The notes under the pieces: model-generated
What the model was told of the DNA's origin: nothing
Database searches by the model: none
Seen by the model: only the letters and a program-made list of their open reading frames with translations
Origin: Streptococcus cuniculi
GTDB lineage: Bacteria > Bacillota > Bacilli > Lactobacillales > Streptococcaceae
Direction of reading: 5' to 3'
NCBI RefSeq assembly: GCF_004570575.1
Contig: NZ_SPPD01000018.1
Span: 1-42,030, forward strand
DNA: 42,030 nt
Shown: positions 24,911-35,004 of the stretch, one piece after another
How the letters are laid out: each line of letters begins with the position of its first letter
Position numbering within the stretch: the first letter of the stretch is position 1
Translations under genes and position numbers: made by a program

Positions 24911-24934
24911 AAGGAGCCTATTTGGCTCTTTTTT
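24911..24934 (+). terminator. Terminator after rgpG
   Basis: AAGGAGCC-TATTT-GGCTCTTTTTT has an 8-bp stem with one G-T pair and a T-run. The suf promoter -10 begins immediately after it. Confidence 0.8.
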
Positions 24935-24942
24935 GGTATAAT
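24934..24942 (+). promoter_or_regulatory. suf operon promoter, extended -10
   Basis: TGGTATAAT is an extended -10 29 bp before sufC. It follows the T-run of the rgpG terminator directly, so the would-be -35 region is the terminator hairpin itself. Confidence 0.65.
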
Positions 24943-24970
24943 ATATCAGATAAAATGAATGGAGGTAGGT

Positions 24971-25741
24971 ATGTCAGTACTAGAAATCAAAGATCTTCAC
25001 GTAGAGATCGAAGGCAAAAAAATCTTAAAAGGAGTGAACTTGACCCTGAAAACAGGGGAAGTTGCAGCCATTATGGGGCCAAACGGAACAGGGAAGTCCA
25101 CCCTTTCAGCAGCTATCATGGGAAATCCAAACTATGCAGTCACCCAAGGGGAAGTTTTATTTGATGGTGTCAATGTCTTGGAACTCGAAGTCGATGAGCG
25201 TGCTCGTATGGGGCTCTTTCTTGCTATGCAATACCCAAGTGAAATCCCAGGTATTACTAATGCCGAATTTTTACGCGCAGCTATGAATGCTGGAAAAGAA
25301 GACGATGATAAGATTTCTGTTCGTGATTTCATTACCAAACTCGATGAAAAAATGGAATTGCTGAACATGAAAGAGGAAATGGCAGAGCGCTACCTCAATG
25401 AAGGCTTTTCAGGTGGTGAGAAAAAACGAAACGAAATCTTGCAACTCTTGATGTTGGAGCCCACCTTTGCCCTCCTTGATGAGATTGACTCCGGTCTTGA
25501 TATCGATGCTCTGAAAGTCGTATCAAAAGGGGTTAATGCTATGCGTGGGGAAGGCTTTGGGGCCATGATTATCACCCATTACCAACGTCTCTTGAACTAC
25601 ATTACACCAGATGTGGTCCACATCATGATGGAAGGCCGGGTGGTATTATCAGGTGGTCCAGAGCTTGCGATTCGTCTTGAAAAAGAAGGATATGCGAAAA
25701 TTGCAGAAGAATTAGGCTTGACTTACGAAGAGGAAGTTTAA
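24971..25741 (+). CDS. sufC: Fe-S cluster assembly ATPase SufC
   Basis: SufC is the ABC-type ATPase of the SufBCD scaffold on which Fe-S clusters are built in the cytoplasm. Walker A is MGPNGTGKSTLSAAIMG, the signature is GFSGGEKKRNEILQ, and Walker B is FALLDEIDSGLDIDAL, with the H-loop in MIITHYQRLLNYI. The start MSVLEIKDLHVEI is used because GGAGG lies 7 bases upstream; the frame extends four codons further to 24959, over that site. First gene of sufCDSUB. Confidence 0.96.
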   Translation: MSVLEIKDLHVEIEGKKILKGVNLTLKTGEVAAIMGPNGTGKSTLSAAIMGNPNYAVTQGEVLFDGVNVLELEVDERARMGLFLAMQYPSEIPGITNAEFLRAAMNAGKEDDDKISVRDFITKLDEKMELLNMKEEMAERYLNEGFSGGEKKRNEILQLLMLEPTFALLDEIDSGLDIDALKVVSKGVNAMRGEGFGAMIITHYQRLLNYITPDVVHIMMEGRVVLSGGPELAIRLEKEGYAKIAEELGLTYEEEV

Positions 25742-25770
25742 GGCGAAACGTGTTCAGAAAGGGGAAAACG

Positions 25771-27033
25771 ATGACAAAAGAAGCCATTAAACTTTTTTCA
25801 CAGGCGCATGCAGAGCCAGCTTGGTTGAGTGACCTTCGTCAAGTAGCTTTTGAAAAGATAGAAACACTAGGCTTACCAACGATTGAGCGGGTGAAATTCC
25901 ATCGCTGGAATCTGGGAGACGGCACGATTGCCGAAAATGACCTTTCAGCCAATGTCCCTGACTTCACAGCCTTGGGAGACAATCCCAAGTTGGTTCAAGT
26001 CGGCACACAGACTGTCTTTGAGCAATTATCGCCAGAGTTGGCAGAAGCCGGTGTAGTCTTTACAGATTTCTACACAGCTTTGGAAGAAATTCCAGAGGTG
26101 GTAGAGCGGTACCTTACCAAGGCAGTTGCAGCGGATACGGACAAGTTGGCAGCCTACCACACAGCTTATTTCAACAGCGGTGCTGTCTTGTATGTTCCTG
26201 ACAATGTGGAAATCAATGTTCCTGTTGAGGGGATTTTCTACCAAGATAGTGAAAGTAACGTTCCGTTTAATAAACATGTTCTTATCGTTACAGGAAAGAA
26301 TGCCAAGTTAAACTACCTTGAGCGTTTTGAAAGTATCGGAGCAGGTAGCGAAAAAGCAAGTGCCAATATCACCGTAGAAGTGATTGCAGGGGCAGGTAGT
26401 CAGATTAAATTTGCAGCGATTGACCGCTTGGGGCAGCAGGTGACAACCTATATGAGCCGCCGTGGTTCCTTAGGTGCAAATGCCGGCATTGACTGGGCTA
26501 TCGGTGTCATGAACGAGGGAAATGTCGTCGCTGATTTTGACAGCGACTTGTATGGGGATGGTAGTTACGCTGATATGAAGGTAGTCGCCCTATCAAGTGG
26601 CAAGCAGATTCAAGGAATTGATACCCGCGTGACCAACTATGGTCGTCATTCGATTGGCAATATCCTCCAACATGGGGTTATTTTGGAAAAAGGAACCCTG
26701 ACCTTTAACGGGATTGGACATATCATCAAGGGAGCAAAGGGAGCAGATGCCCAGCAAGAAAGCCGTGTCTTGATGTTGTCAGATCAGGCACGAAGTGATG
26801 CCAATCCAATCCTTTTGATTGATGAAAATGATGTGACAGCAGGACACGCTGCCTCTATCGGTCAGGTGGATCCTGAAGACATGTACTATCTCATGAGTCG
26901 CGGCTTGGACAAGGCGACAGCAGAACGCTTGGTCGTACGTGGCTTTTTGGGAGCAGTGCTTACAGAAATTCCTGTTAAGGAAGCCCGTGATGAGATGATT
27001 GACGGGATTGAAGAAAAGTTAAATAAGAGGTAA
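25771..27033 (+). CDS. sufD: Fe-S cluster assembly protein SufD
   Basis: SufD is the beta-helical partner of SufB in the SufBC2D scaffold and is involved in iron entry. The start MTKEAIKLFSQ follows AAAGGGG, while the ORF could reach 25750. The N-terminal helical domain (AEPAWLSDLRQVAFEKIETL) and the right-handed beta-helix core are present. The C-terminal core motif (DENDVTAGHAASIGQVDPED, then [16 protein letters not shown]) holds the conserved His region, followed by VRGFLGAVL. 420 residues is normal. It lies 29 bp after sufC and 6 bp before sufS. Confidence 0.95.
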   Translation: MTKEAIKLFSQAHAEPAWLSDLRQVAFEKIETLGLPTIERVKFHRWNLGDGTIAENDLSANVPDFTALGDNPKLVQVGTQTVFEQLSPELAEAGVVFTDFYTALEEIPEVVERYLTKAVAADTDKLAAYHTAYFNSGAVLYVPDNVEINVPVEGIFYQDSESNVPFNKHVLIVTGKNAKLNYLERFESIGAGSEKASANITVEVIAGAGSQIKFAAIDRLGQQVTTYMSRRGSLGANAGIDWAIGVMNEGNVVADFDSDLYGDGSYADMKVVALSSGKQIQGIDTRVTNYGRHSIGNILQHGVILEKGTLTFNGIGHIIKGAKGADAQQESRVLMLSDQARSDANPILLIDENDVTAGHAASIGQVDPEDMYYLMSRGLDKATAERLVVRGFLGAVLTEIPVKEARDEMIDGIEEKLNKR

Positions 27034-28687
<1,654 letters not shown>

Positions 28688-28724
28688 AAAATAAAATAGA
28701 AGATAGATCATAGAGGAGGAAAGA

Positions 28725-30137
28725 ATGGCAGAAGAAAGAGTAGAGCCAAAACCGATTGACCTTGGTGAGTATAAATTTGGCTTTCATGATGATGTAGAGC
28801 CGATTATGTCGACAGGAAAAGGCTTGAATGAAGAAGTTATTCGTGCCTTATCGGCAGCTAAAAATGAACCAGAATGGATGTTAGAGTTCCGTCTCAAATC
28901 CTATGAGGCTTTCAAAAAAATGCCCCTTGAAACATGGGGAGCTGATCTTTCAGAGATTGATTTTGATGACTTAATTTACTACCAAAAAGCATCTGACAAA
29001 CCAGCCCGTTCGTGGGACGATGTGCCAGAAAAAATCAAGGAAACCTTTGAGCGTATCGGGATTCCAGAGGCAGAGCGTGCCTATTTGGCAGGGGCAGCTG
29101 CCCAGTACGAATCAGAAGTGGTCTACCACAATATGAAAGAAGAGTTTGAAAAGTTGGGCATTATCTTTACCGACACAGACTCCGCTTTGAAAGAATATCC
29201 AGACCTTTTCAAACAGTATTTTGCCAAGCTCGTTCCACCGACTGATAATAAATTAGCTGCCCTAAATAGTGCTGTTTGGTCAGGGGGGACCTTTATCTAT
29301 GTACCCAAAGGGGTCAAGTGTGACATTCCTCTACAGACCTACTTCCGCATTAACAACGAAAGCACCGGACAGTTTGAGCGAACCTTGATTATCGTGGATG
29401 AGGGAGCAAGTGTGCATTATGTGGAGGGCTGTACAGCACCGACCTATTCGAGCGATAGCTTGCATGCAGCGATTGTTGAAATCTTTGCCCTTGATGGTGC
29501 CTACATGCGGTATACAACGATTCAGAACTGGTCTGACAATGTCTACAACCTTGTGACCAAGCGCGCGCGCGCGATGAAGGATGCAACAGTGGAGTGGATC
29601 GACGGAAACTTGGGAGCCAAGACTACCATGAAATATCCGTCTGTTTACCTGGACGGTGAGGGAGCAAGGGGAACCATGCTGTCCATTGCCTTTGCCAATA
29701 CCGGTCAACACCAAGATACAGGTGCCAAGATGATTCACAATGCACCGCATACTAGCTCCTCTATCGTCTCGAAATCCATTGCCATGGGTGGCGGAGCGGT
29801 TAACTACCGCGGTCAAGTCACCTTTGCCCGCAATTCCAAGAAATCAGTCAGCCACATCGAATGTGACACCATTATCATGGATGACATTTCAACATCAGAT
29901 ACCATTCCATTTAATGAAATCCACAACTCGCAGGTTGCCTTGGAACACGAGGCAAAAGTGTCGAAGATTTCAGAAGAGCAACTCTACTACCTCATGAGCC
30001 GTGGTCTATCAGAAGGCGAGGCCACAGAGATGATTGTCATGGGCTTTGTCGAGCCCTTCACCAAAGAACTCCCAATGGAATATGCCGTCGAACTCAACCG
30101 CTTGATAGCATACGAAATGGAGGGTTCTGTCGGTTAG
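28725..30137 (+). CDS. sufB: Fe-S cluster assembly protein SufB
   Basis: SufB is the main scaffold subunit on which the cluster assembles. The motifs are clear: an N-terminal domain ([20 protein letters not shown]), [52 protein letters not shown] (conserved Cys), [20 protein letters not shown] and a last helix with [20 protein letters not shown]. 470 residues is the usual length. AGGAGGAAAG precedes the ATG. It is the last gene of the suf operon, followed by a block of intergenic repeats. No sufA is present here. Confidence 0.97.
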   Translation: MAEERVEPKPIDLGEYKFGFHDDVEPIMSTGKGLNEEVIRALSAAKNEPEWMLEFRLKSYEAFKKMPLETWGADLSEIDFDDLIYYQKASDKPARSWDDVPEKIKETFERIGIPEAERAYLAGAAAQYESEVVYHNMKEEFEKLGIIFTDTDSALKEYPDLFKQYFAKLVPPTDNKLAALNSAVWSGGTFIYVPKGVKCDIPLQTYFRINNESTGQFERTLIIVDEGASVHYVEGCTAPTYSSDSLHAAIVEIFALDGAYMRYTTIQNWSDNVYNLVTKRARAMKDATVEWIDGNLGAKTTMKYPSVYLDGEGARGTMLSIAFANTGQHQDTGAKMIHNAPHTSSSIVSKSIAMGGGAVNYRGQVTFARNSKKSVSHIECDTIIMDDISTSDTIPFNEIHNSQVALEHEAKVSKISEEQLYYLMSRGLSEGEATEMIVMGFVEPFTKELPMEYAVELNRLIAYEMEGSVG

Positions 30138-30147
30138 ATTCTTTAGG

Positions 30148-30555
30148 TTTGAAAAGCTATGAGGCTTTTCAAACCAAAGAATCTCCGACAGAAGTTGGAG
30201 ATAGGGAAATGCGACAGCATTTCTACAATGATGAGGTTATAAATAAAAACCGAGCAAATCCATAAGCATAGGCTTATGGATTGCCGTCATATTACCGACA
30301 GAAGCTGGAGATAAAGAAATGCGACAGCATTTCTACAGCATAATCACCACTTGAGCAATCATTTTTCGGACCCAGCTGAAAAACTATGAGGCTTTTCAAA
30401 CCACAGAATCTCCGACAGAAGTTGGAGATAGGGAAATGCGACAGCATTTCTACAGTTTAACCCTCGAAGAAGCCGCTATTTTCGGACTAAGCTGAAAAGC
30501 TATAAGGCTTTTCAAACCAAAGAATCACCAATAGAAGTTGGAAACGAGGAAAGAC
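30148..30555 (+). repeat. Tandem ~115-bp intergenic repeats after sufB
   Basis: Two alternating modules fill this stretch. Module X, GAAAAGCTATGAGGCTTTTC followed by AAACCAAAGA, occurs at 30151-30180, 30378-30407 and 30493-30522, and forms a 7- to 11-bp hairpin. Module Y starts CCGACAGAAGTTGGAG (TCTCC/GGAGA hairpin) and continues GAAATGCGACAGCATTTC (second hairpin). It occurs at 30181-30226, 30294-30337, 30408-30454, and partially after 30523. A separate palindrome ATCCATAAGC/GCTTATGGAT lies at ~30259-30281. No coding gene is evident. Confidence 0.8.
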
Positions 30556-30570
30556 ATGGCAGTATATAAA

Positions 30571-30600
30571 AAATCGCAGTTCAGAAATACTGCGATTTTT
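30571..30600 (+). terminator. Rho-independent terminator
   Basis: AAATCGCAGT (30571-30580) pairs with ACTGCGATTT (30589-30598), followed by TT. It is the best terminator downstream of the suf operon. Confidence 0.75.
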
Positions 30601-30624
30601 CATGTTCTTACAGGTTATGCTTTT

Positions 30625-30731
30625 TATAGTGGATTGAGAAAGGAGGAAGACAAGGCAAGGAGCTACACAGATAGAACGGACGTTCATCAAAGCGACTGAA
30701 CGATTTTCTAACCTCTATTCAATTCACTATA
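30625..30731. mobile_element. MITE-like element with 14-bp terminal inverted repeats
   Basis: TATAGTGGATTGAG (30625-30638) and TTCAATTCACTATA (30718-30731) are inverted with 12 of 14 positions matched. The 107-bp interval has no ORF of note. The TA ends resemble IS630/mariner-type target sites. It is probably a non-autonomous element. Confidence 0.6.
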
Positions 30732-30757
30732 TTTTGCGAAAGGTAGGATCACCGTGC

Positions 30758-31270
30758 TCAATAGCTAGGGTATATTTGGCAAATATTTTTCCGAGTCCTT
30801 TTTTCTCCGTATTTCCTCAACAGGTAACATACTAGGCTTGTCAACAAAAATAGGTTGACAGTGATGAACTCAGGATAGCGGAATACTTCAAATTGAAAAT
30901 GGAGGCAGATAATCCAAATGGTAAAGCAGATGGCTATAAGGATGCTATCTAGGAAAATATAGAGACATTTCAAGGTGAGACCAGCCTGTTGAGGACGCTT
31001 CAAAGATTCGGTCGTATGGGGTCTGAAATCTGGCAGATACAGTCTGCGATAGCTGAAACCGATCTCTTCTAAACGCAAGATAGCATAAAACCCAAATCGA
31101 TGAAATCCTTGATAAATGGCCTCTCTTATCATCTTATATAAGAATATAGGAAGAAAGAGTGTTAGGATAGCAGGAAGGATTTCGTGCAAAATGAAAGTGA
31201 CAATTGCACAGCAGGCAGCATTTACGCCCAAGAGTAGGATATAAGAATTAAAGTTTTTATTTTCGATCAT
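30758..31270 (-). CDS. Hypothetical membrane protein (170 aa)
   Basis: The protein has about four hydrophobic segments: two near the N-terminus (YILLLGVNAACCAIVTFILH, ILPAILTLFLPIFLYKMI) and two after a soluble loop (CLYIFLDSILIAICFTIWII, FITVNLFLLTSLVCYLL). The loop contains FYAILRLEEIGFSYRRLYLP and HTTESLKRP. The tail is basic. Its ATG overlaps the stop of the carboxypeptidase-like gene by 4 bp, so it is the second cistron of that operon. I do not recognise the family; function unknown. Confidence 0.65.
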   Translation of the reverse strand: MIENKNFNSYILLLGVNAACCAIVTFILHEILPAILTLFLPIFLYKMIREAIYQGFHRFGFYAILRLEEIGFSYRRLYLPDFRPHTTESLKRPQQAGLTLKCLYIFLDSILIAICFTIWIICLHFQFEVFRYPEFITVNLFLLTSLVCYLLRKYGEKRTRKNICQIYPSY

Positions 31271-32505
31271 AGTTTCTCATTCACATACCGCACAAAGTGA
31301 TTCCACCAAGAAAATGGCCAAGTTGCAGGAGGTGTGTCCTGGGCAGCGATCAAGTCTATACTTGGCTGTTTGTTGTCGACATAGCCATGTCCAATCAGAT
31401 CTGTATCATGCAAGGTTAGGCTTCCAAGGACAGTGCCCTTAGTGAGCGGTGCATCAAATACCTTATCGAGTCCCTTAGCCTTGGCTAGTGTTTCCTCTTT
31501 ATAGCGTTTTCGCTTTGCAAACATGAGGTCTTGACTGGCTACGGCTGGAGCAGTCGCTTCTTTACCATTAAAGACGTTCACTTTACTATCGTGATACGGT
31601 TGACCAGCCTCTACGATAGGAGTCCAGACAAAATATTGATAGGCATAGTTCATCAGATTTATGGTCTCGATAAAACGTTTTTCAGGATATACATCACCCT
31701 CTTTGGTGTGTAAAATGACGGTGATGACTCGCATATTATTTTCAACACTAGTTGCGACCATAGAGGTTCCAGAAGCTGTCTTGAGACCGTCTACGCCATT
31801 TCGCTCATAGACTCCGCCTCTGAGCATCGGATTTGTGCCGTAGTAGGTCGTTCCATTTAACTGGAAATGAGACTGAGATGTCACACGCAGTACCTGCGGA
31901 TAGTCGGCAATCAAACGGCGGGCGACGATGGCTACATCGAGAGCAGACAAGCGGTTTTCGGTGGCCTTCTGGTTTTCAGAAAGTTCCTTGTTTTCTAAGA
32001 GCTCCTGACTTAAGCCAGTTGCATTGACAATCGTCGCATCTGAAATCCCCCAAGAGGCTAATTTTTCCTTCATCAAATCCACAAAAGCCACTTCGCTGCC
32101 TGCTACCTGCTCTGCCAGTGCAATCGTTGCGCTGTTAGCAGAAGCAATTAAAGACGCGTCGATCAATTCCTGAACCGAATAGGAGCGTTTGTCCAATGGG
32201 ATATTAGTCACAGGAGAGGTGACAGTCAGGTTATAGGCATAGTCTGAAATAGCAACAGGTGTGTCAAGGCTTAATTTTCCTTGGTCAATCGCCTCATATA
32301 CCAGATAGATCGTCAGCAAATTAGAAATGGAGGCGATACTTGCTGGAGTAGTAGCACTTTGTTCGTATAGAATCTTGCCAGTCTGTGCTTCAATCGCAAT
32401 AGCATGTTCTGCATCGGTACGATACTTGTCCGTAGCATGGACGGATACGGGTAGCGCTACTGCGACTAAAAGAGCAATCAGGGATAAATATATCAGTCGT
32501 TTCAT
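31267..32505 (-). CDS. D-alanyl-D-alanine carboxypeptidase-like protein (PBP3/DacA family) with degenerate active site
   Basis: The whole protein follows streptococcal PBP3: a signal peptide (MKRLIYLSLIALLVAVALPV, ending SVHA), AIAIEAQTGKILYEQ, the SxN motif intact in SANSATIALAEQVAGSE, ATIVNATGLSQELL and a C-terminal amphipathic anchor (WWNHFVRYVNEKL). Two catalytic motifs are altered. The SxxK box reads SISN (IASISNLLTIYLVYEAI), with Asn (AAT) for the essential Lys, and KTG reads KTA in VDGLKTASGTSMVAT with a shortened loop. The frame is intact over ~412 codons. DacA normally trims the terminal D-Ala of peptidoglycan stem peptides. This copy is probably inactive, or works as a non-catalytic binder. 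The start 32505 has the best spacing to AAAGG; ATG 32514 is possible. It is transcribed with 30758-31270. Confidence 0.85.
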   Translation of the reverse strand: MKRLIYLSLIALLVAVALPVSVHATDKYRTDAEHAIAIEAQTGKILYEQSATTPASIASISNLLTIYLVYEAIDQGKLSLDTPVAISDYAYNLTVTSPVTNIPLDKRSYSVQELIDASLIASANSATIALAEQVAGSEVAFVDLMKEKLASWGISDATIVNATGLSQELLENKELSENQKATENRLSALDVAIVARRLIADYPQVLRVTSQSHFQLNGTTYYGTNPMLRGGVYERNGVDGLKTASGTSMVATSVENNMRVITVILHTKEGDVYPEKRFIETINLMNYAYQYFVWTPIVEAGQPYHDSKVNVFNGKEATAPAVASQDLMFAKRKRYKEETLAKAKGLDKVFDAPLTKGTVLGSLTLHDTDLIGHGYVDNKQPSIDLIAAQDTPPATWPFSWWNHFVRYVNEKL

Positions 32506-32539
32506 ATCTTTCATATACCTTTCGTTACCATTCATTTCT

Positions 32540-32548
32540 ATTATATCA
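32540..32548 (-). promoter_or_regulatory. Promoter of the dacA-like operon, extended -10
   Basis: On the minus strand the sequence reads TGATATAAT, 34 bp before the chosen start. Its position makes the upstream in-frame ATG at 32535 unlikely, since transcription would begin about there. Confidence 0.6.
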
Positions 32549-32804
32549 TAAAAGCCCCGTACTCCTTAAATCTATCACAAGTACAACATTCAACTTGCAC
32601 ATATTTTCTAAACCAATAACAAATAACATCAGATTTTATTACGTTATTTTATTAGAAAAATGATATTTTATCACTTTTAAGGAGACGACAGGTATTCTTG
32701 TGGTGCAAAAAAATCCAATATTTATGCGTATTATTCAGTTTTAATACAAAAAAATGAATAAATTTTTAAAAAGATGTTTTTTTATAAAAACAGCGGTTTC
32801 AATC

Positions 32805-32833
32805 TTTACAATTGTCTGAATATTTGCTATAAT
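32805..32833 (+). promoter_or_regulatory. Promoter of the opp/ami operon (oppA1)
   Basis: -35 TTTACA (32805-32810) and -10 TATAAT (32828-32833) are 17 bp apart, with a TGC extension to the -10. The ~270 bp upstream, back to the dacA-like promoter, are very AT-rich and contain no gene that I can see. Confidence 0.8.
32810..32824. promoter_or_regulatory. CodY-box-like operator inside the oppA1 promoter
   Basis: AATTGTCTGAATATT differs from AATTTTCWGAAAATT at two positions and lies in the spacer between -35 and -10, an ideal place for repression. Confidence 0.6.
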
Positions 32834-32874
32834 CAGAATATGTTATAAAAATTAACATAAAAGGAGAAAATACG

Positions 32875-34839
32875 ATGAAAACGAAAAAATGGCTTGTAAC
32901 AGCTGGTGTTCTCGTGAGCACAGGAGTGCTCCTTACAGCTTGTGGTGGAGGTAGTTCAACTGCTTCTGAAGAAAGTGTCTATTCCTATGTCTACGCGACA
33001 GATCCAGATACCTTGGACTATACAGTGACCAACCGTGCCTCAACTTCTGAAGTGACCAGTAACTTGGTTGATGGTTTGTTTGAAAACGACCAATATGGCA
33101 ATTTGGTACCATCCCTAGCTGAAGATTGGACTGTTTCAAAAGATGGTTTGACCTATACCTACAAACTCCGTAAAGACGCTAAATGGTTCACCTCTGAAGG
33201 TGAAGAATATGCGGATGTCAAAGCTCAAGACTTTGTCACAGGTTTGAAACATGCCATTGATTCAAAATCAGAAGCTCTTTACATCGTTGAAGACTCTATC
33301 AAAGGCTTGAAAGACTATGCTGAAGGGAAAACAAATGATTTCAGCAGCGTTGGTGTAAAAGCTATTGACGACTATACAGTAGAGTACACTTTGAACGCCC
33401 CTGAGTCATATTGGAACTCAAAAACAACCATGGGCATCCTCTTCCCAGTTAATGAAGAGTTCTTGAAGTCAAAAGGTAGCGACTTTGGAGCTGCAAAAGC
33501 AGATAGTATCCTTTCAAACGGACCATACCTCTTGAAGTCATGGGTTGCGAAGTCTTCTATGGAATATGCAAAAAATCCAAACTACTATGACAAAGACAAT
33601 GTACATATCGACACTGTCAAACTAGCTTTCTTTGATGGCTCAGACCTAGAGTCTTTAGCTCGTAACTTCAAAGACGGTGCCTATACAGGAGCTGCCCTCT
33701 ATCCAACTACAACTAGCTACCCTGCTATTGAAGAAGAATTCAAGGATAATATCATTGTATCCCAGCAAGATGCAACGACCTACTTTATGAATTTCAACTT
33801 GGATCGTAAGTCTTACAAGTACACTTCGAAGAAAGATGATGCCCAAAAGACAGCAACTAACGAAGCAATTTTAAACAAAAACTTCCGTCAAGCCATCAAG
33901 TTTGCCCTTGATAAGGCAGGAATGAATGCGCAAATGAACGGGGAGAAATTGGCTAATACCACCCTTCGTAATACCCTTGTACCACCAAGCTTTGTATCAA
34001 TCGGAGATAAGACGTATGGTGATGTTGTTACTGAGAAACTAGTGACTTACGGTACAGAGTGGGCAGACATCAACTTGGCTGATGCGACAAATGCGTACTA
34101 CAATCCAACAAAAGCCAAAGAAAAAATCGCGAAGGCTAAGTCTGAGTTGGAAGCAAAAGGTGTGAAATTCCCAATTCATATAGATCTGTTGGTTATTGAA
34201 ACAGATAAAAATGATGTAGCTAGAAAGAGTTCTATCAAACAGTCTATCGAAGCCTCTCTTGGAGTAGAAAACGTTGTGATTGATCTTCAAAACAAATCTG
34301 AAGATGATGTTAATAACGCGACTTACTTTGCGACAACAGCCGCTCAAAAAGATTATGACTTTGCGATTTCAGGATGGGGTCCAGACTTCCAAGATCCATC
34401 TACTTACCTAGATATCCTAAATACGGACAATGGTGGTATGCTTCAAAATATCGGTTTAGAACCAGGGGAAGCAAATCCTAAAATTCAAGCAGTAGGTCTC
34501 GATACATATACCGAGATGCTAAAAGAAGCCAATAAAGAGCAGGATGTCAAAGTGCGTTATGAAAAATATGCAGAAGCAGATGCCTGGTTGCAAGATAGCG
34601 CCTTGATTATCCCAACTATTTCTAAAGGTGGACGTCCACAGCTTACTAAAGTTGTTCCATTCTCATCACCAACTTCTGATGTCGGAACTAAGGGTGACGC
34701 TACAATCTTCAAATACAAAAAAGTTCAAAAAGACATTGTAACTACAAAAGACTATGAAGCGGCACGTGAGAAATGGCTCAAAGAAAAAGCTGAATCCAAC
34801 GCGAAATACCAAGAAGACTTGGCAAAACATGTAAAATAA
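32875..34839 (+). CDS. oppA: Oligopeptide ABC transporter substrate-binding lipoprotein, first copy
   Basis: OppA/AmiA captures extracellular oligopeptides and passes them to the OppBCDF permease; in streptococci it supplies peptide nutrients and takes in signalling peptides. The signal peptide ends in the lipobox LLTAC (Cys ~23). The mature protein has the SBP family 5 pattern: SYVYATDPDTLDYTVTNRAS, NLVPSLAEDWTVSKDGLTYT, LRKDAKWFTSEGEEYADVKA and QDFVTGLKHAIDSK. 654 residues, as in AmiA. AAGGAG lies before the ATG. It is followed by a terminator and a second oppA. The two are clearly homologous throughout but differ in many ligand-domain positions. Confidence 0.93.
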   Translation: MKTKKWLVTAGVLVSTGVLLTACGGGSSTASEESVYSYVYATDPDTLDYTVTNRASTSEVTSNLVDGLFENDQYGNLVPSLAEDWTVSKDGLTYTYKLRKDAKWFTSEGEEYADVKAQDFVTGLKHAIDSKSEALYIVEDSIKGLKDYAEGKTNDFSSVGVKAIDDYTVEYTLNAPESYWNSKTTMGILFPVNEEFLKSKGSDFGAAKADSILSNGPYLLKSWVAKSSMEYAKNPNYYDKDNVHIDTVKLAFFDGSDLESLARNFKDGAYTGAALYPTTTSYPAIEEEFKDNIIVSQQDATTYFMNFNLDRKSYKYTSKKDDAQKTATNEAILNKNFRQAIKFALDKAGMNAQMNGEKLANTTLRNTLVPPSFVSIGDKTYGDVVTEKLVTYGTEWADINLADATNAYYNPTKAKEKIAKAKSELEAKGVKFPIHIDLLVIETDKNDVARKSSIKQSIEASLGVENVVIDLQNKSEDDVNNATYFATTAAQKDYDFAISGWGPDFQDPSTYLDILNTDNGGMLQNIGLEPGEANPKIQAVGLDTYTEMLKEANKEQDVKVRYEKYAEADAWLQDSALIIPTISKGGRPQLTKVVPFSSPTSDVGTKGDATIFKYKKVQKDIVTTKDYEAAREKWLKEKAESNAKYQEDLAKHVK

Positions 34840-34846
34840 TCAGTAA

Positions 34847-34869
34847 GGGCTAAGCTGTAAGCTTAGCCC
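34847..34869 (+). terminator. Terminator between the two oppA genes
   Basis: GGGCTAAGC-TGTAA-GCTTAGCCC is a perfect 9-bp stem 7 bp after the first oppA, followed by ATTTTC. It separates two transcription units. Confidence 0.75.
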
Positions 34870-34923
34870 ATTTTCTATCTTCAAGCTTCATTTATCCATT
34901 CAATCAAACGTTGTAATCAAAAA

Positions 34924-34938
34924 AATATTCAGAAAATT
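34924..34938. promoter_or_regulatory. CodY box upstream of the second oppA
   Basis: AATATTCAGAAAATT differs from the CodY consensus at one position. It ends 2 bp before the -35 of the following promoter, the same geometry as at ilvB. Confidence 0.75.
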
Positions 34939-34940
34939 TG

Positions 34941-34970
34941 TTGTACTTTAAGTTTTTTTTATGATATAAT
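34941..34970 (+). promoter_or_regulatory. Promoter of the second oppA and oppBCDF
   Basis: -35 TTGTAC (34941-34946) and -10 TATAAT (34965-34970) with an 18-bp, T-rich spacer and a TGa before the -10. Confidence 0.7.
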
Positions 34971-35004
34971 GTAAGAACCAAGAAAAAATTAATGGAGAGT
35001 TACC

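Noticed and set aside
24959..24970. Upstream start for SufC (MEVG extension)
   Set aside because: It covers the ribosome-binding site GGAGG, and homologues start MSVLEIKDLH.
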